NCBI GenBank assembly: GCA_938041635.1
Contig: CALIAD010000117.1
Coordinates: forward strand, 1 to 9,495
Reading direction: 5' to 3'
Origin: an uncultured Atopobium sp.
GTDB lineage: Bacteria > Actinomycetota > Coriobacteriia > Coriobacteriales > Atopobiaceae
DNA length: 9,495 bases
How positions within the stretch are numbered: position 1 is the stretch's first letter; each line of letters starts with the position of its first letter. Positions 1 to 7,176 of the stretch are shown piece by piece. The position numbers were made by a program, and so were the translations under genes. The notes below the pieces were generated by a model that was not told the DNA's origin, did no database searches, and saw nothing but the letters and a program-made list of their open reading frames with translations.

Positions 1-1396
1 GACAGTCTTCAAGCGAGGTCCAGGTAACGCCACGTGGGTAGGTGGGTTTTACCGAGCGCGGTCCAGTAGAAGCTTTCTTGTTGAGGAAGTCGCCTACAAG
101 CTGAGCAGGAGCAACATAGGCTCCGCCGCCCGCTTTAAAGGCCGCTTGTTCGCAGCTGCGTTGCAGGTCAATTCCAGCGAGTACGTCATCTCCTGGAAGA
201 TCCTCTGGATAGACGTTAGCCAAGAGACCAGAGTTAGCGTTTTGTCCTGCACGATCAGACAAGCTCATACCATTTGTGACTACGCCGCCCTTCTCGCTAG
301 CTGCAGATACAACATAGCCACCAGGACACATGCAGAATGAGAAAGCACTCCTACCAGAGGGAAGATGAACAGAAAGCTTGTAGGGGGCCGCTCCAAGTAC
401 GGGATTGGTTGCCTCGGGACCGTACAACGATTTATTGATTTGAGACTGAAGATGCTCAATTCGCACACCCATAGCAAAGGTTTTTCTCTCCATAGAAATA
501 CCTTTGTCTTTGAGCATGACATACGTGTCTCTACTTGAGTGACCAGTCGCAAGAATCATTGTGTGAGTCTTTATTGTTTCAGTTTGAGTTGAGCCATCTG
601 GATTGGTCTTCTCAACCTGAATTGCAGAAAGAGAGCCATCTGAAGCTCGCTCTAGGGAGGCGAGTTTTGTCCTAAATGCAACGGTTCCACCCGCCTCTTC
701 AATCATTGTGACAATGTTGGTCACAACGGCGGGAAGAACATCACTTCCTACATGGGGTTTTGCATCCCATAAAATGTTTTTCTGTGCACCTGCTTTTACA
801 AAAGTCTCAAGAATAAAGCGGTGAGAAGCACTTTTGGTACCCGTGTTGAGCTTGCCGTCAGAGAATGTACCAGCACCACCAAGACCAAATTGGATGTTGC
901 TCTCAAGATCTAGCTGACCCGTTTGGTTGTGATGTTCTACCGCCGCAGTTCTTCGTGCTGCATCATCTCCGCGCTCAATAAGCAGGGGATTAAGACCAGC
1001 CTTGGCAAGCGTAAGCGCACAGAACAAGCCTGCACATCCTGCTCCTACAACAACGGGACGATTCTCTGAGGGAGCAGGTTGCGTTGCTTTGGGAAGCGCA
1101 AAGGTATTTGGCTCTGCAAGCTTGATATGCTTTGCTGCAGGCCTACCTTGAATCTTGCTCAGAAGTTTTTGTTCCGCTGCAGATCCACCTTTAAGAGTTA
1201 CGTGGTAGGTGAGGATAAGAACAATATCGTTTCTTTTACGTGCATCAATTGAGCGTTTATGCAGCTCATATGAGGTAATCTCATCCGCAGAAACTCGGAG
1301 GGTACGAAGAAGTGCATCAAAACCCACCTTTGATTCTTTAGCGGGATGCTTACGAAGAGGCGCAACATGAACTTTAATGTTTGATACTTCTAGCAT
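1..1396 (-). CDS. FAD-dependent dehydrogenase, COG2509 type, 3' end cut by window edge
   Basis: The minus-strand frame from the ATG at 1396 stays open to the left edge, giving 465 codons without a stop; my translation begins MLEVSNIKVHVAPLRKHP. An N-terminal region of about 110 residues precedes a Rossmann dinucleotide-binding fold: VVVGAGCAG at 115-123 (GxGxxG) with the acidic end of strand two at E141 (LLIERG). The family block FGLGGAGTFSDGKLNTG lies at 170-186 and ILATGHSSRDTY at 281-292. These blocks are typical of the uncharacterised FAD-dependent dehydrogenases of COG2509, usually about 530 residues, so roughly the last 65 residues are missing here. The physiological substrate is unknown for the family; a cytosolic flavin-linked redox role is inferred from the fold. 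The start follows the stop of the preceding flavoprotein gene by one base, and AGAGGA (plus strand 1405-1410), 8 nt upstream inside that gene, is its ribosome binding site. One oddity: from memory the family block normally has Glu where Leu172 stands (FGEGG). Confidence is high for the family, none for the substrate. Confidence 0.88.
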   Translation of the reverse strand, partial: MLEVSNIKVHVAPLRKHPAKESKVGFDALLRTLRVSADEITSYELHKRSIDARKRNDIVLILTYHVTLKGGSAAEQKLLSKIQGRPAAKHIKLAEPNTFALPKATQPAPSENRPVVVGAGCAGLFCALTLAKAGLNPLLIERGDDAARRTAAVEHHNQTGQLDLESNIQFGLGGAGTFSDGKLNTGTKSASHRFILETFVKAGAQKNILWDAKPHVGSDVLPAVVTNIVTMIEEAGGTVAFRTKLASLERASDGSLSAIQVEKTNPDGSTQTETIKTHTMILATGHSSRDTYVMLKDKGISMERKTFAMGVRIEHLQSQINKSLYGPEATNPVLGAAPYKLSVHLPSGRSAFSFCMCPGGYVVSAASEKGGVVTNGMSLSDRAGQNANSGLLANVYPEDLPGDDVLAGIDLQRSCEQAAFKAGGGAYVAPAQLVGDFLNKKASTGPRSVKPTYPRGVTWTSLEDC

Positions 1397-1397
1397 G

Positions 1398-2651
1398 TTA
1401 GTTGTCCTCTTTCAAAGATTCGCAATTCTGACCAGCACTTTTTGCAGCAGCTAGACCGGCAACCATACCGCTCTTCCACGCCCACGAGAGGTTAAAGCCT
1501 CCACATTGAGCATCAATATCAAGAGCTTCTCCTGCAATAAACAGACCAGGAACACCGTGTGCTTCAAGAGTGTTTGTGTCCACTTGATCGATGGAAATTC
1601 CACCAATACAGACTTGTGGAACAACTTTGGAGGATGTACCGGTAACGGTAAAAGTGATTTTGTGAGCTTTGGCAATAGTGGCTTCAACTGAGTCATGAGC
1701 ACCCAGGAAAGCAGCAATTTGTGGGTCGAGAAGACCGTCAGTGGTGTGAGCTTCTACAGCTGCTGCAACTTCCTCTTCCGTAAGCTGAGGGAAAAGGTCA
1801 ATCTCAAGCACGTCACCAGGTAGAGCTGTGCGAGACAAGTTGAAAATCATGATGCCCGAGAGTCCAAATGGTCTAAAGAGCAGCTCACCCGGTTCCTGTT
1901 TAAGGATAGTGCCATCTCTCAAAAGAGCTGCATGCGCACGGACACGTTTGCCATCCAGGCTTGCAGGCGGCTCAGGGGTGCAGGTGAGCGCGCAGAGCCC
2001 AGGTCGCAGTGAAGTGGTCTGCAAGTTAAGGCTCTCAGCAAGTTTTGTGGTTGCGAGTCCGCCAGTGGCTAGAACTACTGTTGATGCGTGGACCTTGTGG
2101 GTTTTCTCGCCAGCAAAGCATTCTTGAAAGGCAACGGTGAAGCAATTGTGCTGTGGATTTACCGATGTGACTTCTCGTCCTAGGGCAAATTGAACGCCAG
2201 CTTTTTGAGCACGTCTGAGTAAAAGTGACTGGATGGAGCTTGCTTGCCTGGTAAGCGGGTACATTCTGCCTTCGTCTTCAGTTGCCCACGCAAGACCGCT
2301 GGACCTAAAGAAAGAGAGAATGTCTGCAAGGAAGGTGTTTTTGTCCTTACAGACAGCCTGAACAAACTCTGGATGAGAGAAATTCTCAAAGCTCAAATCA
2401 GCATTGGTAAAGTTGCAGCGTCCTCCGCCCGTTGCCAAGATAGTCCTGCCGCTTTCCAATGCTTTTTCAAAGACAATAACGCGCTTATTGGCACCAAGAG
2501 CCTCAGCAGCAGTGATGGCAGCGCAGAGTCCTGCTGCGCCGCCACCTAGAATTGCTACATCAATGTTGTCTGGCACCATGAACGCCTGAGCTTGCTTAAT
2601 ACGCTGAGCCTGCGCTGCTTGTCGTTCTTTAATGCGCGTTGTTTGAGCCAT
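1398..2651 (-). CDS. NAD(P)/FAD-dependent oxidoreductase, HI0933/BaiN/YhiN family
   Basis: A 417-residue flavoprotein, the usual length for the HI0933-like family. The dinucleotide-binding GGGAAG is at 36-41 and the strand-two acid at E62 (VIVFEK). The family hallmark SGRTILATGGGRCNFTN is at 67-83. Near the C-terminus, GLFIAGEALDIDAQCGGFN (about 369-387) is the second FAD-contacting motif, followed by the closing helix SGMVAGLAAA. Known members include YhiN of E. coli and BaiN, linked to bile-acid dehydroxylation in Clostridium scindens; most members have no proven substrate, so bile-acid chemistry should not be assumed here. The first 24 residues are a polar, probably helical extension rich in Q, K and R. 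M25 is a possible internal start, but the chosen ATG has AAAAGG about 11 nt upstream while M25 has no clear site. Residues corresponding to the usual T-x-GGV motif read QVCIGGISI, a mild departure. It sits 45 bases after mrp and one base before the COG2509 gene, so it is almost certainly co-transcribed with both. Confidence 0.9.
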   Translation of the reverse strand: MAQTTRIKERQAAQAQRIKQAQAFMVPDNIDVAILGGGAAGLCAAITAAEALGANKRVIVFEKALESGRTILATGGGRCNFTNADLSFENFSHPEFVQAVCKDKNTFLADILSFFRSSGLAWATEDEGRMYPLTRQASSIQSLLLRRAQKAGVQFALGREVTSVNPQHNCFTVAFQECFAGEKTHKVHASTVVLATGGLATTKLAESLNLQTTSLRPGLCALTCTPEPPASLDGKRVRAHAALLRDGTILKQEPGELLFRPFGLSGIMIFNLSRTALPGDVLEIDLFPQLTEEEVAAAVEAHTTDGLLDPQIAAFLGAHDSVEATIAKAHKITFTVTGTSSKVVPQVCIGGISIDQVDTNTLEAHGVPGLFIAGEALDIDAQCGGFNLSWAWKSGMVAGLAAAKSAGQNCESLKEDN

Positions 2652-2696
2652 AGTAAGAATTACCTTTTGTGTTGTGTAAGCACCAGCTTTTAGGGC

Positions 2697-3545
2697 TTAC
2701 AGGTCAAGAACGCTCTGCGTGGCGTCAGGGACAAGACCTTGAGGAAGCTCGGTGCTAAAGGTTCCCTTATCGGCGATCTGCGCAAAGGTTGCATCCATAG
2801 GAAGCTGTCCCAAAGGTTTGAGGTTAAATGCTGCTGCGGTTTCGGCAAGCTTTGAAGGACCGTACGGCTCGATGCGCTCATCGCAGTGAGGACAGGTGAT
2901 GTACGCCATATTCTCAATCAAACCAAGCACAGGTACATGCATCATTTCTGCCATGCGAACTGCCTTGCCCACAACCATCTGGACCAGATCTTGTGGAGAA
3001 GAAACAATCACAACGCCCTCAACAGGAAGGGACTGAAATACGGTCAGTGCAACATCGCCCGTTCCTGGAGGCATGTCGATGAGCAGGTAATCAAGGTCGC
3101 CCCAGTTGCACTGGCTGTAGAACTGCTGGATGGCACCAGCAACAACAGGACCTCTCCAGAGAACAGGGTCGGTTTCGTTTTGAAGCACCAGATTGGCGCT
3201 CATAATCTTGATACCGTTTGCATCCTCAATAGGAATAAGCTGCTCTTCAACGCCGTAAGAGCGCTCATCAGAGATGCCAAACATGCGAGGAATTGAAGGT
3301 CCGGTAATATCGCCGTCAAGAATACCAACGCGCTTACCTGCGCGAGCGAGGTTAGTAGCAAGAATGCCGGTGACAAAGGACTTACCAACACCACCTTTGC
3401 CAGAAACAACGCCAATAACGTGCTTAACGCTTGAGTGCTGATTGAGTTCAAAGCCGGCAGGTGGCTGTGGCTCTTTCTTTTTGCCGTGAAGTGCAGCGTC
3501 AATCTCTTTACGAAGCGCCTCACGATCAATATCTACGTCTGCCAT
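2697..3545 (-). CDS. mrp: Mrp/NBP35-type P-loop NTPase, iron-sulfur cluster carrier
   Basis: A 282-residue cytosolic ATPase of the Mrp/ApbC/NBP35 family, which holds and delivers [4Fe-4S] clusters to apoproteins in the better studied members. The deviant Walker A of the SIMIBI/MinD class, SGKGGVGKS, is at 48-56, with the signature lysine at 50 and P-loop lysine at 55. The switch I-like segment DGDITGPSIPRM is at 77-88 and the Walker B/switch II block LLIDMPPGTGD at 154-164. A C-x-x-C pair (C218, C221) in YITCPHCDE is the conserved cluster-bridging motif at the dimer interface. The N-terminal MIP18/DUF59 domain found in long Mrp proteins is absent; only about 40 lysine- and proline-rich residues precede the NTPase. 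AAGGAG (plus strand 3550-3555) lies 4 nt before the ATG. It is the first gene of the leftward operon and is followed by two flavoproteins. Whether those are its clients is speculative, since flavoproteins of these families are not known to need Fe-S clusters. Confidence 0.94.
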   Translation of the reverse strand: MADVDIDREALRKEIDAALHGKKKEPQPPAGFELNQHSSVKHVIGVVSGKGGVGKSFVTGILATNLARAGKRVGILDGDITGPSIPRMFGISDERSYGVEEQLIPIEDANGIKIMSANLVLQNETDPVLWRGPVVAGAIQQFYSQCNWGDLDYLLIDMPPGTGDVALTVFQSLPVEGVVIVSSPQDLVQMVVGKAVRMAEMMHVPVLGLIENMAYITCPHCDERIEPYGPSKLAETAAAFNLKPLGQLPMDATFAQIADKGTFSTELPQGLVPDATQSVLDL

Positions 3546-3584
3546 ATCTCTCCTTATGTAGCAGTTGTATACAGTAACTACTTA

Positions 3585-3590
3585 ATTCTA
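3585..3590 (-). promoter_or_regulatory. possible -10 box of the mrp operon
   Basis: Read on the minus strand this is TAGAAT, five of six matches to TATAAT, about 40 bases upstream of the mrp start in the only non-coding stretch before the operon. No good -35 box stands at 16-18 bases; TTGCCA (plus strand 3605-3610) is only 14 bases away. A second, weaker candidate, TATACA, is at 3566-3571. The operon must have a promoter in this 118-base divergent gap, but which hexamer is used is uncertain. Confidence 0.3.
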
Positions 3591-3620
3591 CCCATAGAAG
3601 TTTATGGCAAACGAGATGGC

Positions 3621-3626
3621 TATAAT
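3621..3626 (+). promoter_or_regulatory. -10 box of the DUF386 gene promoter
   Basis: A perfect TATAAT, 37 bases before the ATG at 3664. A start of transcription near 3633 would leave a short leader of about 30 bases carrying the strong ribosome binding site AGGAGG at 3653-3658, 5 nt from the ATG. I see no convincing -35 box at 16-18 bases upstream, so activity may depend on an activator or on sequences I cannot judge. Confidence 0.55.
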
Positions 3627-3663
3627 CTTTTCGGCGCACTTTAGCTGAACGTAGGAGGTTCAC

Positions 3664-4125
3664 ATGATTTTCTCGTCAATTAAGAATTTATCTGAGAATG
3701 ACTTTGGTCAGAAATATATGGCCTGTGCTGCGGAGTTTCTAGCAACCCACAATCTGGACGAGCTACCTTTGGGCAAGACAGAAATTGACGGAGATAACGT
3801 TTTTGTGAACGTCATGGAGATTGAAACAGCTTTGCCTGGCGAGAAGGACTATGAGGCTCATAAGATTTACGCCGATATTCACGTAGTTATTTCTGGTACC
3901 GAAAGCATCGCTGTTGCCCCTCTTGAGCAGTGTGTTCTTAAGGGTGAGTTTAATGCTGACGCTGATTTTGGCGCCTATACCAATCCTGGAGAAGAGACCT
4001 GGGTCACCCTGCACGCAGGTGATTTTCTGGTGACACCTCCATCAGATGCCCACAAACCAGGCTGTACGCTGGAGAAATCTGGCTCAAAGCTCAAAAAGGC
4101 TGTGATGAAGGTTCGTATTAAATAG
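3664..4125 (+). CDS. YhcH/YjgK/YiaL family (DUF386) cupin-like sugar protein
   Basis: A 153-residue protein of normal length for the YhcH/YjgK/YiaL (DUF386) family, with a double-stranded beta-helix (cupin-like) fold. Visible family features are EAHKIYADIHVVISGTE at 64-80, whose E64, H66 and H73 match the conserved metal/active-site positions; the block HAGDFLVTPPSDAHKPG at 117-133 with H130; and the lysine-rich closing segment LKKAVMKVRIK. Characterised relatives include the N-acetylneuraminate anomerase NanQ (YhcH) of E. coli and EbgC, the small subunit of the evolved beta-galactosidase, so sugar anomerisation or sugar binding in the cytosol is the likely role. The substrate cannot be told from sequence: no sialic-acid or beta-galactosidase genes lie in the window. 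It stands alone with its own promoter on the left and a likely terminator on the right. The start is firm: AGGAGG with a 5-nt spacer. Confidence 0.9.
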   Translation: MIFSSIKNLSENDFGQKYMACAAEFLATHNLDELPLGKTEIDGDNVFVNVMEIETALPGEKDYEAHKIYADIHVVISGTESIAVAPLEQCVLKGEFNADADFGAYTNPGEETWVTLHAGDFLVTPPSDAHKPGCTLEKSGSKLKKAVMKVRIK

Positions 4126-4164
4126 GGAAGCGCGCTTGCCGTGTTTTGGCAGCACTATCTTGGG

Positions 4165-4170
4165 TATACT
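4165..4170 (+). promoter_or_regulatory. probable -10 box of the uvrA transcription unit
   Basis: TATACT matches TATAAT at five of six positions, 110 bases before the uvrA ATG. Transcription would start near 4177. No convincing -35 stands at 16-18 bases; TTGGCA (4146-4151) is only 13 bases away. The gap after the DUF386 gene is the only place before uvrA where a promoter could sit outside coding sequence, and this is its best hexamer. Confidence 0.4.
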
Positions 4171-4171
4171 A

Positions 4172-4183
4172 GAACATCAGTAC
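4172..4183 (+). promoter_or_regulatory. possible LexA (SOS) operator before uvrA
   Basis: GAACATCAGTAC is one base away from the Gram-positive/actinobacterial LexA core GAAC-N4-GTTC (GTAC in place of GTTC). It begins one base after the putative -10 box and would cover the transcription start, a normal place for a repressor. uvrA is a classical SOS gene in many bacteria, which makes the reading reasonable. Against it, the second half-site is imperfect and the same bases form the left arm of a longer inverted repeat, which could fully explain them. Confidence 0.25.
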
Positions 4184-4227
4184 GCACAAATTGCATCGGT
4201 GTGTACTGATGTTGTTTTCTGTTGTTT
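4173..4227 (+). terminator. hairpin with T-rich tail, likely terminator after the DUF386 gene
   Basis: The left arm at 4173-4187 (AACATCAGTACGCAC) pairs with the right arm at 4199-4213 (GTGTGTACTGATGTT) over 15 positions, with one G-T wobble (4184/4202) and an 11-base loop. The stem is followed by GTTTTCTGTTGTTT, ten T of fourteen. This fits an intrinsic terminator for read-through from the DUF386 gene, whose stop lies 47 bases upstream. The stem is only moderately GC-rich and the T tract is interrupted, so efficiency is unclear. It could also be a DNA operator dyad or a leader hairpin affecting uvrA. Confidence 0.5.
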
Positions 4228-4235
4228 GGCAGTTG

Positions 4236-4254
4236 GCGCATACAAGAAATGCGC
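4236..4254 (+). repeat. small inverted repeat in the uvrA leader
   Basis: GCGCAT at 4236-4241 and ATGCGC at 4249-4254 form a perfect 6-bp stem around a 7-base loop, ending 18 bases before the weak uvrA ribosome binding site (GAGG, 4273-4276). No T tract follows, so it is not a terminator. It may be a leader RNA structure or chance. Confidence 0.35.
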
Positions 4255-4280
4255 ATGTCAAACTGGTTATGTGAGGAACT

Positions 4281-7175
4281 ATGGCTTCAAGCAAAATTGC
4301 TATCCGTGGTGCACGAGAGCACAACCTGCAAGACATTGATATTGATATCCCTCGTGATCAGCTGGTAGTTATTACGGGACTTTCTGGTTCGGGTAAGTCG
4401 AGTCTTGCCTTTGACACCATTTACGCAGAGGGACAGCGCCGCTACGTTGAGTCCTTGTCCAGCTATGCCCGTCAGTTCTTGGGACAGATGGATAAGCCAG
4501 ACCTAGACTCTATCGATGGCCTTTCTCCTGCGGTGTCTATTGACCAGAAGACCACTTCCAGAAATCCTCGCTCTACCGTGGGTACCGTTACAGAAATCTA
4601 CGACTATCTGCGCCTTTTGTATGCTCGCATGGGTACTCCTCACTGCCCTGAGTGCGGTCGCGTTATCGAGCGCCAGACAACAGATCAAGTTGCCGATAAA
4701 ATCCTCGAGGCTGGCCAGGGACGCAGAGCCTATGTCCTGGCTCCTGTTGTTTTGGGTCGCAAAGGCGAGTACGTCAAGCTCTTTGAAGATCTGCTAAAAG
4801 AAGGATTTTCTCGCGTTCGTGTTGACGGCGTCGTGCGTGAACTTGATGAAGAAATTACGCTGGGAAAGACCCTCAAGCACGATATTGAGGTGGTTGTAGA
4901 CCGTATTGTCATTCGTCCTGATTCTTTGGGCCGCATTGTTGAAGGCGTTGAGCAGGCAACTAAGCTTGCTCAGGGCAAGGTAGGCATATTGCTTCTGGCT
5001 GATAAATCCAATCCAGAGACTATGCCAGAAGAACTCCTGCAGTATTCACTGGCGCTTGCTTGTCCTATTCACGGTCACTCTATGGATGACCTGCAACCTC
5101 GCGATTTCTCGTTCAACGCACCTTACGGAGCTTGTCCTGACTGTGATGGCCTAGGAACTCGCAAAATTATTGATGCTGCGGCACTCATTGCTGATCCAAA
5201 ACTGTCTGTTTCCGAAGGCGTTTTTGGTAGCCTTTTTGGTCATTCAAACTACTATCCTCAGATTTTGTCTGCAGTCTGCAAGCATTTTGACGTGTCTGAT
5301 ACAACGCCTTGGAACAAGCTACCAAAGAAGGTACAAGACGCCCTTCTCGGTGGCCTTGGTTCAACTAAGATTCGCGTTGACTACAAAACGCGAGACGGCC
5401 GCAATACACACTGGTTTACTACGTTCTCTGGTGTTAGAAAGATTCTTTTTGACAAGTATCAAGAGACCACGTCAGAGAATATGAAGACGCATCTTGAGAA
5501 GTACATTCGCGAGATGCCCTGTACAACCTGTCACGGAGCTCGCTTAAAGCCAGAAATTCTCTCCGTTACGGTTGGCGAGAAGAACATCTGGGAGGTCTGT
5601 GAACTTTCCTGCAAAGAGTCGCTCCAGTTCTTCAAGCAGCTGACTATTACTGATCGTCAGAAGGTCATTGCAGGTCCTATTGTCAAAGAGATTGTGGCAA
5701 GGCTACAGTTCTTGGTAAACGTTGGCTTGGATTATCTCACGCTTTCTCGCGCAGCAGCATCGCTTTCTGGTGGAGAGGCACAGCGTATTCGCTTAGCAAC
5801 TCAGATTGGCGCTGGCCTAATGGGCGTCCTTTACATTTTGGACGAGCCTTCCATTGGTCTGCATCAAAGAGACAACAACCGTCTTATTGAGACCCTCAAG
5901 CAGCTCAGAGACCGCGGTAATACCGTACTTGTTGTCGAGCACGATGAAGATACCATTCGTGCAGCTGACTACGTTATTGACATGGGTCCCGGCGCCGGTG
6001 AGCTTGGTGGTCACGTTGTTGCTGCTGGCACTCCAGAAGAGATTGTTGAGAACCCTGATTCCATCACGGGTGCGTATCTCACGGGAAAGAAGCAGATCAA
6101 GCTGCCAGAGGCCCGCCGCAAGCCTGGCCGTGGAAAGATTAAGATTACGGGAGCTAGCGCTAACAACCTTAAGAATGTTTCTGCCTCAATTGAGCTGGGC
6201 ACATTAACGGTGGTCACAGGTGTTTCTGGCTCTGGCAAGTCCTCTTTGGTTACCGACACCCTTGCGCCCGCGCTTACTAATGCAGTTCAGCATTCAAAGC
6301 GTGTGGTGGGAGAGTATAAAAAGCTTGAAGGCGTCGATCTTATCGATAAGGTCATTGATATTGATCAGAGTCCTATTGGTAGAACACCTCGTTCTAATCC
6401 AGCAACCTATATTGGCCTTTGGGATGACTTGCGTGCACTGTATGCTTCAGTTCCAGAATCCCGCGCACGCGGCTACTCGGCCGGTCGTTTCTCGTTTAAC
6501 GTCCAGGGAGGCCGCTGCGAGGCTTGTAAGGGCGACGGCCAAATCAAGATTGAGATGAACTTCCTGCCTGACGTCTATGTTCCTTGCGAGGTCTGCCACG
6601 GTAAGCGCTACAATCGTGAGACGCTTGAGATTCTCTATCACGGCAAGTCCGTCTCCGACGTGCTTGATATGACGGTTCACGAGGCACTAGCGTTCTTTGC
6701 AAACATTCCTCGTATTAAAAACAAGCTGCAGACTCTCCACGATGTAGGCCTTGGCTACATTCACCTTGGTCAACCAGCAACCACGCTCTCTGGTGGTGAG
6801 GCACAGCGTGTCAAGCTTGCAAAAGAGCTTCACCGTCAGCAGACTGGTAAAACTCTTTATATTCTGGATGAGCCAACAACTGGCCTTCATTTTGAGGATG
6901 TCAGACAGCTTATTGTTGTTCTGGAGCGTCTTGTTGATGCAGGCAATACCGTTCTTGTTATTGAACACAACTTGGATGTCATCAAGATGGCTGACCGCAT
7001 TATTGATATGGGTCCAGAAGGTGGCGATGGTGGTGGAACCGTAGTTGTTTCTGGTACGCCAGAAAAGGTTGCGGCAACTCCAGAAAGCCACACAGGCAAG
7101 TTCCTTAAAGAGATTCTTGACCGAGATAACGCACGTCTAGCTGCAGAGAAAAAAGCTCAGAAGAAGCGCGCATAA
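4281..7175 (+). CDS. uvrA: UvrA, excinuclease ABC subunit A (DNA damage sensor ATPase)
   Basis: A complete 964-residue UvrA, the family's usual size. As a dimer it scans DNA with UvrB and loads UvrB at bulky lesions in nucleotide excision repair. Two ABC ATPase modules are visible: Walker A GLSGSGKSS at 33-41, signature LSGGEAQR at 495-502 and Walker B with D521/E522 for the first; Walker A GVSGSGKSS at 647-655, signature LSGGEAQR at 836-843 and Walker B with D863/E864 for the second. The C-terminal zinc module is canonical (C746, C749, C769, C772), as is the CTTCHG pair at 414 and 417. The first zinc module reads C261-x2-H264-x20-C285-x2-C288, with His in place of the second Cys. A lysine-rich tail ends the protein. 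The start MASSKIAIRGAREHNL is the normal family N-terminus; the ribosome site GAGG (4273-4276) is weak and close. The ybaK-like gene begins one base after its stop, so expression is probably coupled. SOS control is possible (see the operator at 4172). Confidence 0.98.
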   Translation: MASSKIAIRGAREHNLQDIDIDIPRDQLVVITGLSGSGKSSLAFDTIYAEGQRRYVESLSSYARQFLGQMDKPDLDSIDGLSPAVSIDQKTTSRNPRSTVGTVTEIYDYLRLLYARMGTPHCPECGRVIERQTTDQVADKILEAGQGRRAYVLAPVVLGRKGEYVKLFEDLLKEGFSRVRVDGVVRELDEEITLGKTLKHDIEVVVDRIVIRPDSLGRIVEGVEQATKLAQGKVGILLLADKSNPETMPEELLQYSLALACPIHGHSMDDLQPRDFSFNAPYGACPDCDGLGTRKIIDAAALIADPKLSVSEGVFGSLFGHSNYYPQILSAVCKHFDVSDTTPWNKLPKKVQDALLGGLGSTKIRVDYKTRDGRNTHWFTTFSGVRKILFDKYQETTSENMKTHLEKYIREMPCTTCHGARLKPEILSVTVGEKNIWEVCELSCKESLQFFKQLTITDRQKVIAGPIVKEIVARLQFLVNVGLDYLTLSRAAASLSGGEAQRIRLATQIGAGLMGVLYILDEPSIGLHQRDNNRLIETLKQLRDRGNTVLVVEHDEDTIRAADYVIDMGPGAGELGGHVVAAGTPEEIVENPDSITGAYLTGKKQIKLPEARRKPGRGKIKITGASANNLKNVSASIELGTLTVVTGVSGSGKSSLVTDTLAPALTNAVQHSKRVVGEYKKLEGVDLIDKVIDIDQSPIGRTPRSNPATYIGLWDDLRALYASVPESRARGYSAGRFSFNVQGGRCEACKGDGQIKIEMNFLPDVYVPCEVCHGKRYNRETLEILYHGKSVSDVLDMTVHEALAFFANIPRIKNKLQTLHDVGLGYIHLGQPATTLSGGEAQRVKLAKELHRQQTGKTLYILDEPTTGLHFEDVRQLIVVLERLVDAGNTVLVIEHNLDVIKMADRIIDMGPEGGDGGGTVVVSGTPEKVAATPESHTGKFLKEILDRDNARLAAEKKAQKKRA

Positions 7176-7176
7176 C

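Noticed and set aside
146..552. Short open frames on both strands near the left end (146-340 plus, 280-552 minus)
   Set aside because: They lie wholly inside the COG2509-type gene, which has clear FAD motifs; the short frames show no domain and are shadows.
1828..2549. Plus-strand open frames of about 100 codons across the HI0933-type gene
   Set aside because: They are antisense to a gene with strong family motifs, have no recognisable product and no good ribosome sites.
2652..2696. Possible terminator between mrp and the HI0933-type gene
   Set aside because: Only a 4-bp AAGC/GCTT pairing without a T tract; the genes most likely share one transcript.
2886..3296. A 136-codon plus-strand frame opposite mrp
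   Set aside because: It is antisense to the most conserved part of mrp; its Cys- and His-rich, domain-free sequence is what the complement of that gene would give.
4144..4152. Weak dyad TTGCC...GGCAG (4138-4152) considered as a terminator of the DUF386 gene
   Set aside because: The stem is only about 4-5 bp and no T tract follows; the 15-bp hairpin at 4173-4213 is a much better candidate.
4136..4339. A 67-codon plus-strand frame over the intergenic region into uvrA
   Set aside because: It overlaps the uvrA start in another frame and covers the hairpin and promoter; no ribosome site and no protein-like features.
6687..7091. A 134-codon minus-strand frame opposite the end of uvrA
   Set aside because: It is antisense to the second ABC signature and Walker B region of uvrA and has no recognisable domain.
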